Below the pieces are notes generated by a model. The model saw only the letters and a list, made by a program, of their open reading frames with translations, did not search any database and was not told the origin of the DNA. Below are positions 1-7,583 of a stretch of DNA of 7,588 nucleotides, piece after piece. The DNA is taken from assembly GCA_001873165.1 (NCBI GenBank), contig MNYO01000117.1, positions 1-7,588 on the forward strand. The letters run 5' to 3'. Made by a program: the position numbers and the translations under genes. This DNA is from Candidatus Gracilibacteria bacterium CG2_30_37_12 (GTDB taxonomy: Bacteria; Patescibacteriota; Gracilibacteria; BD1-5; UBA2023). Position 1 is the stretch's first letter; every line of letters begins with the position of its first letter.

Positions 1-209
1 CCACGAGGAAATCTACATCTCTATTCTTGGAAATGTGGGCGTATTGTATAAAAAAACTCTGATTTGTCCAATCTTTTTTATTTTTTCTGGTTTTTATGTT
101 TGGAGTTTCCTTATTTTCTTCTATAATCAGCAATAATTCTATATCATATTCTCTTCACTTTTTCCTTCTGGAAAAGGGTGGAAGTAGGAATTCACCATTC
201 ATTATTCTC
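1..209. other. AT-rich upstream region, no clear gene
   Basis: This stretch has no recognisable gene. Two + strand frames enter from outside the window: one closes at TAA 49-51 (ending ...YSWKCGRIV) and one closes at TAA 134-136. Either could be the 3' tail of an upstream gene, but both are too short to judge. The frame of the downstream dinG gene is also open from the first bases of the window when TGA at 60-62 is read as glycine. The peptide it would add is phenylalanine- and leucine-rich and matches nothing expected before an exonuclease domain. I therefore treat the region as non-coding leader and promoter. No GC-rich terminator hairpin was found. Confidence 0.5.
100..127 (+). promoter_or_regulatory. 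candidate promoter for the dinG gene
   Basis: A perfect -10 hexamer TATAAT lies at 122-127. A weak -35 match, TTGGAG (3 of 6 to consensus), lies at 100-105 with a 16-bp spacer. Transcription would begin near 134 and leave a leader of about 76 nt before the ATG at 210. This also argues against a translation start at ATG 96. The region is very AT-rich, so chance -10 matches are common, and no -35 support is strong. Confidence 0.35.
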
Positions 210-3017
210 ATGCCTCCTATTATTGCTTTTGACCTCGAAACTACTGGACTCAATCCGAAAAATGACGCCATTATCGAGATTGCTATGATAAAGTTCGACG
301 AAACAGGTATTCTCGAACGTTATACGACGCTTATAAATCCTGGTTTTTCTCTCCCTGCTGAGTCAGTCAATATCACGGGCATTACCGATGTAGATCTGAA
401 AGATGCTCCTTTTTTCTCAGATATTCGTCCGAAGATTTTGGAGTTTCTCACAGAATGAACTCCCCTACTCGGGCACAATGTCGATTTTGACATTTCCTTT
501 TTCCGAGAATATGGAATCGATGTCGGTGCTCGTCCACTGCTCGACACTTTCCGAATCGCGGAAATCCTCTTCTTTGATGCGAAAAGTTTAAACCTCGGAA
601 GTCTCCTCGAGAGTTTCGGGAAATCTTTCGATGGAGCGCATAGAGCTCTCGCCGATAGCGAAGCAACGATTATACTTTTCGAACACTGTATAGAGGAAAT
701 GAAAAATGCAACAGCAGAGAAGAGTATGATTCTCTCGTATCTCGCTTCTGCTTTTTCTACAGATAGTGCCATTGGGTATGTATTACAATATGCAGGATTT
801 CCACGAAAAGCCGTTTCTCTCAATCAAATCCAGAAACTCATCATTGATCGCCGAAGAGCTGTACCAGAATTACAGTTTTTCCACGATGAAAATCTGGATA
901 TTTCCTGGAAAGAGATACTGAAAAAAGGTGGAAAAAGAAATATGAAAACTGTTCAAAAAGGAAGTAATTCGAATGCGGATCAAGATTTAGAATGATCCGT
1001 ACAAAGTACGTACGGAGAATGAGAAGTCGCAGATATAAATTTGAAGAACGAATTCTTCAACAGTTTTCTGGAAGAACGAGTAGAGCAAGGGAAGATGCTG
1101 GACCTCACCACGCACGCTTTTCGGGAAAAAGAACTCCTCCTTATAGAAGCACCAACGGGAGTTGGGAAAACTTTTGCATATGGGATTCCTGCTATTATTA
1201 CTTCGATTCAGACCGGAAAACCGGTATATATTTCCACCAATACAAAAACCCTTCAAGATCAGATTTTCGAAAAAGATATCCCAGCAATGCGCTCTCTTTG
1301 CGATGCTCAAGAAATCGGAGATTTTTCTGTCACCAAAGTCAAAGGACGTTCCAATTATTTAAGTATTTTTCTCTTCTTCGAATATATCGATGAAAATTTA
1401 CGAGAAGAAATCGAATACATTGTCGTAGCAAAACTCCTCTTCTGGTTAACTAAAACGGAGTACGGGGAACTGGACGAACTTTCTTGGTACGGACAAGAAT
1501 ACAGTATCATCGATAAGCTCCGATCTAATGATCGTCGAGTCCTTATTCCCGAAAATCCATATCGAAAAGAAGAATTTCTCTACCGAGTTCGTCAGGATGC
1601 AAAAACTGCCAATATTATCATCATTAATCATGCACTTCTGCTCTCAGAAACAACTGATGATGCACCTTCCAAAATACTTCCCGACATTAAATTTCTCGTA
1701 ATTGATGAGGTTCATAACTTGGAGGCAGTTGCCACCGATGCACTCAAATCTGCAACCACACTTTCCGATATTGAAGGGGCGCTTACTGGTATCGATCTCA
1801 TTATCAAACGACAAAAAAGCAAACCTGTTGCCGATCCTTTTATATTTCCAGAATTGAAAGAAATAAGTGAATCGATCGTGCTCAATTTTGGCATGACATT
1901 CGATGTACTCTATCGCTATCTGGCTTTTCGAGTTCCTCAGTCCCAGGACAATAAATATAGCCAGACACTTCTGGAGCCTAACTTTTTTAAACAAGAAGGA
2001 GTGGGAGGAATATCTCGGATTCTCGATGCGCTTGCGGATCGTATCCATGAACTTATCACACATCTCTATGGCGCACCAGAAGCACTCTACGTTCAAATGG
2101 ATCGACCCATTAGTTCTATAGAATGAGCTCTGAAAATATTGCAAACTATTTTCCGTGAACAGGAAAAAGATTTCATCAAGATTATCACTCTCAAAAATGG
2201 GGAAATATCTGTCTCTATTACCCCTCTACATGTTGGAAAAGTTCTCGATAATCGTCTTTATAATTCACTCGATGCCTGTGTTGCAACTAGTGCGACCCTT
2301 TCTGTGCACGGAGATTTTTCGTATATAGAAAAATCTCTTTCTATGCAGAGTTTTTCAAAACACGTACTCGCTTCCGATTTTGATTATGCAAGCCAAGCAC
2401 TCCTCTTTATCCCCTCCGATATTGGAGAGATTAAAAATACGATTGACCGAGAACGAATACATGATTTTATCGGAGACATTCTCTCAATAGTTCGAGGGAG
2501 AACGCTCGGACTTTTTACTTCCTTTATGAGTATAAAAGAAGTTTTTCTTCAGATTAACCCACGTTTGAAAAAAGAAGGAGTCACTCTTATGACGCAAGGA
2601 CTTTCTGGGGGGCGACAGAGAATGATTGAATATTTCCGCCAACATTCTGATTCTTCGGCACTTTTCGGAACCGATAGTTTCTGGGAAGGAATCGATATTC
2701 CTGGGAAAAATCTCGAAACACTTATTATCTACAAATTTCCATTTGCTGTTCCGACTGATCCTGTATTTATCGCCCGATCTCGACTCTATCGAGATAGTTT
2801 TTCAGAATATTCCCTGCCTGCTATGATTATAAAACTTCGACAAGGACTTGGGCGGCTTATTCGCACCAAGACCGATAAAGGAATTATTATTCTTCTGGAC
2901 TCTCGAATCAACTCCGCTTGGGGAGAAAAAGTAAAGGCTGGATTTCCCGAAGGTATAAAAATTCGTTCTGGAACCAAAGAGATATTCTTAGAGATGCTGA
3001 AAAAAAAGAAGATGTAA
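210..3017 (+). CDS. dinG: DnaQ-like exonuclease / DinG-type helicase fusion (code 25)
   Basis: A 935-aa protein read with UGA as glycine (TGA at 456, 993, 1020 and 2124; residues 83, 262, 271 and 639). The N-terminal domain (about residues 1-165) is a DEDDh 3'-5' exonuclease: D8-L-E10, HNVDFD at 89-94, and H144...D149 in HRALAD. A linker of about 120 residues follows, then a superfamily 2 XPD/DinG helicase: Walker A APTGVGKT 314-321, DEVH 499-502, ATSATL 692-697, SFWEGIDIPG 823-832 and QGLGRLIR 878-885. Length and domain order match the Gram-positive DinG family (about 930 aa). The cysteine expected after KGR-NYL in Fe-S helicases is serine (KGRSNYLS, 378-385), and too few cysteines lie nearby, so no Fe-S cluster is likely. 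Family members act in DNA repair; in Staphylococcus aureus the exonuclease is the documented activity. ATG 210 is chosen because the exonuclease motif begins at residue 8. The gene ends at TAA. Confidence 0.93.
1041..1060 (+). repeat. 8-bp perfect inverted repeat in the dinG linker
   Basis: TTGAAGAA (1041-1048) and TTCTTCAA (1053-1060) are exact reverse complements separated by CGAA. The RNA could form a short hairpin. It sits in the coding sequence between the exonuclease and helicase domains, 18 nt downstream of the glycine UGA at 1020-1022. It may be chance, because the stem is AT-rich. Confidence 0.4.
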
Positions 3018-3093
3018 AGTGTTTTTTTTGTAAATTTTTTGTATTTGTGCTATTATTGCTTCAGTAAGTTTAATTCATCATTCTTTCTCTCTT
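3018..3093. other. intergenic spacer between dinG and pilus operon
   Basis: This 76-bp non-coding gap contains a run of eight T at 3022-3029 and another T run at 3035-3040. No GC-rich stem precedes the T run, so it is not a classic intrinsic terminator. An A-run in the last dinG codons (from 3000) could pair weakly with the T run. The downstream half carries the candidate promoter and a pyrimidine-rich leader before the ATG at 3094. Confidence 0.5.
3028..3056 (+). promoter_or_regulatory. candidate extended -10 promoter of the pilus operon
   Basis: The -35 element TTGTAA (4 of 6) at 3028-3033 is separated by exactly 17 bp from the -10 element TATTAT (5 of 6) at 3051-3056. The -10 is preceded by TG at 3048-3049, giving an extended -10. 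Transcription would start near 3063, leaving a leader of about 30 nt before the first operon gene. It lies in the only gap in the window large enough for a promoter between genes, which supports the call. Confidence 0.55.
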
Positions 3094-3948
3094 ATGGAAG
3101 AAGCAAACAATACAGAACAAAAAGCACATTATATCGAATTTTCTGAGGATCCACAGAAAGTTGGAAATATTTTCAATGAACTCTCTGGAGATATTAATGA
3201 ACTCGATTTTAATGAAAGAACCCAGAAGGTAAAAGAAAAGAAAGACCCTATTGAAATAGTTTATTCAATAAGCGGAAAACTTTTCGTCCTAGGGATCATT
3301 GTCACTATTCTTCTTAGTATCGATGTATATGCTCGTTCCGCAGATAATAATTCTTTATTTGCCAATCTTCCTATCTGCCCCTATCTCTCCTACGGAATAG
3401 AAAATTATGATAATGCTGAATGTAAGACTCCTTTGATGATATCCTCCGAGGTAACGGCCAAAAAAGAAAAACTTGAAAAACAGATTATTGAGAATCTTGT
3501 TATTTTGGTACCAAAACTCATGCAATCTCTCAATATTGTCAATTCACCGAAAGTACAGTTCATAGAGGAACACACAGGAAATTCGAGAATTTCAATCACG
3601 GACGCTGTGCAAAATTTTCTCGATGTTAAAAATAAAACGAGTTACCGAGGGGCAGATATTGAATGTCAAACATTTTCTATCGATGAAAAATGAGTATTCT
3701 CTGTATCTTGTCAGGTATATGGGGGCTCTCTTCTTGCTCCTATAGGATTAGGAACAAAAACATCTCGAGAGACGGCAATGGAATTTATAACAAGACTCAG
3801 TGATCCAAAGAACAATCTACAACTTCTTTCGTATCCAAAAACACTTGATATCTCAGAATTTAGCAGTCCTGAAGGGTTTAAGAATATTTTTTTAACACAG
3901 ACTTCACTGAATTTAAAACTACAATATTTAGTTGTTAATAAAATGTAA
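3094..3948 (+). CDS. unrecognised single-pass membrane protein, possible PilN-position component
   Basis: A 284-aa protein with one UGA glycine (TGA 3691-3693, residue 200). About 60 charged, acidic residues precede one membrane segment (about 60-76, core LFVLGIIVTILL), so the N-terminus is probably cytoplasmic and the remaining 200 residues extracytoplasmic. That part has two cysteine pairs, C95/C110 and C191/C206, which could form disulfides. Its C-terminal half reads as strand (FSVSCQVYG), helix (SRETAMEFITRL), strand and strand, loosely like the ferredoxin-like fold of PilN and PilO. I do not recognise the family by sequence. Its place directly before a PilO-like gene (2-bp gap) suggests the PilN role, but PilN usually has a much shorter cytoplasmic tail. 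The ATG at 3094 is about 30 nt from a candidate transcription start and has no Shine-Dalgarno sequence. A standard-code reading would truncate the protein to 199 aa. Confidence 0.82.
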
Positions 3949-3950
3949 TT

Positions 3951-5144
3951 ATGGAAGTAATGGATAAAAGAAAGAAAGATCGTTTTGTAAAAGGTATTGC
4001 TCTCAATGCCTTTGTATTACTCGGTTGTCTTATTTACATATATGTCTATATCATACCGCAATATGATACAATAAACGCAACGGTTACTCAAGTAAATACT
4101 ACTATTAACAATGCTTCTTCTCTCAAATCCGATGGAGTAAATAAGGATTCTTTCACAGAACTTCTCAATAAATCCGGAAAGAAAAAAGAGATTCCTGATG
4201 TTATTTTTACCGACCCAACAAAACTCAATGAAGTACTAAAAAAACCTACTGGCATTAAAAAAGATTATCTCGACTGGCTTCTCGATGAGACTACTAAAAT
4301 GAGTATCATTGATAAAGAAATAACAGAAATCAATTCTGTTCTCGGGAATATTATCCCTGTCTTTGTAAATTCTTCCAATAGAAGCATTGATGATAGTATA
4401 GATAACCAAGTAACGCTCGCGAGTTTTATTACTTATATAGAAAAGGATATTCTTGGAAAATACTCATTGACGAGTTATGCTCCCATTGGTATTTCTAATA
4501 TTACATTTCCAGAAAAAAGTAATACCTCTGTAAATATCGGAAGCTTTAAAATAACACTCGATTTTAAAGGAAGGAATAGTAATATCCTCGCTCTCATTGA
4601 CGCAGTACAGAAATCAGGAGGTATCACTATTCGTAATGGAAAAATTATCCCAAATACAACAGAAACTCGTACTGGATGAGGCGAAAAATGATTATCTGGA
4701 CTTTCCAATCTTCTTATAACTATCGATACGCTTTCTCTTACTGACATCCCTGCCTCTTACGCTGCAAGTAATCAAGGAAGTATTACTCTTAATTTCTATG
4801 TAGAAGGGATGGACTATCAAAAAATTCTCTTTTTACGATCTCTTGTAAGCGCAAAATTTACAGGACTACAAAAGTCAGTACAAGAAAAAGGTATGTTATG
4901 TGTGAAACCTGGAAATCCTCTCTGTAATGAGACGGCAACTGCTAACGCTATTGCTACTATCAAAGGACTCACAAAGAATCTCACTAAACTTCAAACACAG
5001 GTCAATGGATTTAAAACAGTAGATGTAACGAAAGATATTGATAATATTAATGATATCAATACTTCTCTTCAGACAATAGAAATTATCTATCTCAGAAATA
5101 ATGCTATTTTAGAAAAAGCCAAAAAAACATCTACTACTAAATAA
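3951..5144 (+). CDS. PilO-like type IV pilus inner-membrane alignment protein
   Basis: A 397-aa protein with two UGA glycines close together (TGA 4677 and 4689; residues 243 and 247). A basic N-terminus (KRKKDR) leads into one membrane segment (about 16-35), then a polar, probably helical stretch of the kind that follows the membrane anchor in PilO. Residues about 200-300 alternate strand and helix: FKITLDFKG, then NILALIDAVQKSGG, then ITIRNGKI, and later GSITLNFYVEG with DYQKILFLRSLV. This pattern fits the PilO periplasmic ferredoxin-like fold, possibly in two copies. A cysteine pair, C317 and C325, could form a small disulfide loop. The tail is threonine- and asparagine-rich. At 397 aa it is nearly twice the usual PilO length (about 200). 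In known systems PilO pairs with PilN to link the platform to the envelope. Assignment rests on topology, fold pattern and the pilB/pilC neighbourhood. ATG 3960 is an alternative start. Confidence 0.75.
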
Positions 5145-5155
5145 TATATTATATT

Positions 5156-6412
5156 ATGGAAAATGCTCTCATCAATCTCCTCAAAGAGGAAATATATAAA
5201 TGAGATAATGCTCAGAAAATCTGTGACCTTATCATATCCGCAGCCGCGGATATAGGAGCCTCAGATATTCATATCGAACCTCTTTCCAATGTTATACGCA
5301 TTCGTTATCGTGTCGATGGAGTACTTCAGGAAGTTCTTGAATATCAACTTTTTCTTCATCCACAAGTCGTGGCAAGATACAAAATCCTTGCGAATCTAAA
5401 AATCGATGAATCACGCATTCCACAAGATGGTCGTATATCTATCACACTTGAGGGAAGATGACTTGATATGCGTGTGTCTACCCTTCCGACTGTTGTAGGA
5501 GAAAAGATTGTTATGCGTATCGTAGATAAGAGCAAGAAAGCTCCTCCGCTCGAGAAGCTTGGTATCGAAGGAAAAAATGGAAAAATCCTTGCTCGAGCCA
5601 TTGCTCTTCCTAATGGGATTATCCTTACTTCTGGACCAACAGGATCAGGAAAATCCACTACTCTTTATTCTTGTCTCGCAGAGCTCAATAAACCAGATGT
5701 CAATATTATGACTCTTGAGGATCCAGTCGAAAATACTATCGATGGAGTTAATCAGAGCCAGATATTTCCAACGATTGGTTATACTTTTGCGGCAGGTCTG
5801 CGTACCGCTCTTCGTCAAGATCCTGATATTATCATGGTCTGAGAAATCCGTGATTCTGAAACGATTAATATTGCTATTGAGGCTTCTCTTACAGGACATC
5901 TCGTTCTCTCCACTATCCATACGAATTCTGCTGCAGAAACGATTACTCGTATTCTCAATATGGGAATTCAAGCATTTCTCCTTCCTGCTTCTATCAATGC
6001 TATCATCGCACAACGTCTCATTCGTAGACTTTGTGATTGTAAAAAACCTATATCGGTCAACGATCTCGATGAACGTACGAAACAATCACTCAAAAGAGCC
6101 ATTGGACGAACCGACAAAGAAGAACTCAATTCTCGTGTTTCCAAAGAAATTCTTGCCAATCCAACATTCTATGAACCAGGTGGATGTGAAAAATGTAATC
6201 AGAGTGGATACAAATGACGAGTTGGTATCTACGAGATCATGGAGATTACTCCAAAAATCAAAGAACTTATTCTCGAATGAGCCAGTGGTGTTACTATCAA
6301 TGAAGTTGCTATCAGTGATGGAATGATCTCTCTCGAACAAGATGGTATTATGAAAGCTCTTACTGGTCTCACCTCTCTTACAGAAGTCTATACAGCAGCA
6401 AAAGAAGAGTAA
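5156..6412 (+). CDS. pilB: type IV pilus / type II secretion assembly ATPase PilB (GspE family)
   Basis: A 418-aa cytoplasmic AAA-like ATPase that powers pilus extension by docking on PilC. Five UGA glycines occur (TGA at 5201, 5459, 5840, 6215 and 6278; residues 16, 102, 229, 354 and 375). Motifs in order: the ASDIHIEP and RYRVDGVL segments near the N-terminus, RVSTLPT, Walker A GPTGSGKST 160-168, the Asp box with E188-D189, Walker B DPDIIMVGEIRD 222-233, the His box with H255 in STIHTN, and a zinc-binding tail with C293, C295, C344 and C347. Residue 229 is the glycine of the conserved MVGE, and 354 that of SGYKGRVGIYE. The first cysteine pair is spaced C-x-C rather than the more usual C-x-x-C. 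The protein lacks the N-terminal domain (N1/MshEN) of typical PilB (about 560 aa). An in-frame TAA at 5138-5140 shows it cannot start further upstream. Most similar ATPases here would be PilB rather than the retraction ATPase PilT, given the tetracysteine tail. Confidence 0.96.
5234..5253 (+). repeat. 8-bp perfect inverted repeat near the start of pilB
   Basis: ATATCCGC (5234-5241) and GCGGATAT (5246-5253) are exact reverse complements around the loop AGCC. The stem is half G/C, unusually so for this AT-rich sequence, and it begins 78 nt after the pilB start and 30 nt after the glycine UGA at 5201-5203. It encodes part of the conserved ISAAADIG stretch, so the repeat may simply reflect alanine codons (GCA GCC GCG). 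Confidence 0.45.
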
Positions 6413-6440
6413 ATATAACTAATCATAATAATTTCCCTAT

Positions 6441-7583
6441 ATGTCCGATTTTATCATTCTAGATACTAAAAATGAAGCGAAAGTTATCAAGGAAACTTGA
6501 GGTTTTAGTATGGATACAATTGATGCATGGATGATATCGAAACAGCGAATCAAGACAGAGCAAAAAGTTATATTTTTTCGATTGCTTGCCACAATGGTCA
6601 ATGCGGGACTTTCTATCATGAAGTCCATTACGATTCTTGAAAAACAAGAAAAAAATCTACTCTTACAAAAAGCATATGCGAATATCATTATAGGGATCAA
6701 AAGTGGTAAAAATTTGAGTCAGACTCTTCGTGATTATGGAGAAAATTTTTCTGATTCTGAATGTTCTATTATCGAGTCAGGAGAAAAAACTGGAAAGCTC
6801 AATCTTTCTCTTCTACAACTTGCCGAACAAGTAGAAAAAGTCTCTGGAATGACTAAGAAACTCAAAGGAGCTCTTATGTACCCAGCAGCCATTGTAGTGG
6901 TTATGATTGGATCTATTATGGTACTTATGACTATGGTTGTACCAAAAATCGTTGAAATATTTGGTGATAAAAGTAAACTCCCTCCTCTTACTCAGTTTCT
7001 GATTGCAACCAGTGATTTTTTTGTAAACTATTGGTGGGCAGTCATTATAGGGGGCGTGGGATTTGTAGTGGCAGTTTCATTTTGGAAACAAACGGAATCG
7101 GGGAAATATCGATTCGATCAGATTATGCTGCGTCTCCCTATTATGGGAAGTGTTATGCAAAAAGTTATTCTCTCAAAATTTTCTCGGGTTCTTTCTAATC
7201 TCCTTTCGAGTGGTATATCCATCGTAGAATCTCTTCGAATCGTATCCGATGTTGTAGATAATGAAGTCTATCGTCAGCGTATCCTTCTTCTGCGAGAAGA
7301 TATCAAAAAAGGTATTCGAATCGGGGAAAGCTTGGAGGATGATCGACTCTTTCCAGATATGCTCGTACAGATGATCAAGGTCGGAGAAGAAACTGCAAAA
7401 CTCGATACTATTATTCTCAAAATTGCAGATTTCTATGACGAAGAAGTAGATACTACTATCAATTCTATCAATAAACTTCTTGAACCGATTATTATCGTTT
7501 CCATGGCAATAGTAGTTGGATTTATCGCAGTTGGTATCATGCAACCGATTATGAACATGGCCGATGTCGTAAGTGAAGGATAA
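6441..7583 (+). CDS. pilC: type IV pilus inner-membrane platform protein PilC (GspF family)
   Basis: A 380-aa polytopic inner-membrane protein on which PilB acts and from which the pilus is built. Two GspF-type (T2SSF) domains are visible, at about residues 43-168 and 246-370. Each starts with a phenylalanine-rich helix (FFRLLATMVNAGLS; KFSRVLSNLLSSGIS) and contains a GE-T-K motif (SGEKTGKL; VGEETAKL), which shows internal duplication. Three membrane segments are seen: about 147-171 (MYPAAIVVVMIGS...), 195-216 (containing WWAVIIGGVG) and 350-373 (containing VVGFIAVGIMQPI). The one UGA glycine is at 6498-6500, residue 20, in the N-terminal tail. The ATG at 6441 is chosen because it restores a usual N-terminal tail, and an in-frame TAA at 6420-6422 blocks anything longer. 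A standard-code reading would start at 6510 and lose 23 residues. The gene ends at TAA, 5 bases before the window end. Confidence 0.95.

Larger units (their letters stand above)
3094..7583 (+). other. type IV pilus assembly gene cluster, probable operon
   Basis: Four genes run in the same direction with gaps of 2, 11 and 28 bp: an unrecognised single-pass membrane protein, a PilO-like protein, PilB and PilC. The order resembles the pilN-pilO-pilB-pilC arrangement found in other bacteria. No internal terminator was seen. The cluster may continue past the window, which ends 5 bases after the pilC stop, so pilin or peptidase genes could follow. PilM, PilT and pilins are absent from what is visible. 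Confidence 0.75.

Noticed and set aside
96..209. Earlier ATG start at 96 for the exonuclease-helicase gene
   Set aside because: It adds 38 serine- and phenylalanine-rich residues before a motif that normally lies within about 10 residues of the N-terminus, and the candidate -10 at 122-127 lies downstream of it.
320..823. Antisense open frames (320-823, 1644-2144, 5645-6085, 7173-7544 and others on the - strand)
   Set aside because: They lie entirely opposite genes with clear family motifs, show no recognisable domains, and are arginine/serine- or cysteine/isoleucine-rich as expected for shadow frames.
1212..1225. Short inverted repeat ACCGG-AAAA-CCGGT inside dinG
   Set aside because: A 5-bp stem in coding sequence is expected by chance and has no supporting context.
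1041..2126. Separate helicase gene starting at TTG 1041
   Set aside because: The frame is continuous with the exonuclease through glycine UGAs, and the combined length and domain order match known fused DinG proteins. It could still be an internal start.
3018..3040. Intrinsic terminator after dinG
   Set aside because: T runs are present but no GC-rich stem precedes them; only a weak A/T pairing with the end of the coding sequence is possible.
5840..5842. UGA read as tryptophan (code 4, Mycoplasma-like)
   Set aside because: The family residue at this position (MVGEIRD) is glycine, as it is at 6215 and 6278. Ordinary TGG codons also exist at tryptophan sites.
5715..6326. Overlapping + strand frame of 203 codons inside pilB
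   Set aside because: It is an out-of-frame reading of the PilB core; the product has no family features while the other frame carries Walker B and the zinc cysteines.
210..7583. Multiple pseudogenes or sequencing errors creating premature stops
   Set aside because: All interruptions are TGA, never TAA or TAG; frames continue unchanged across each; family motifs resume at once; and all five genes behave the same way.
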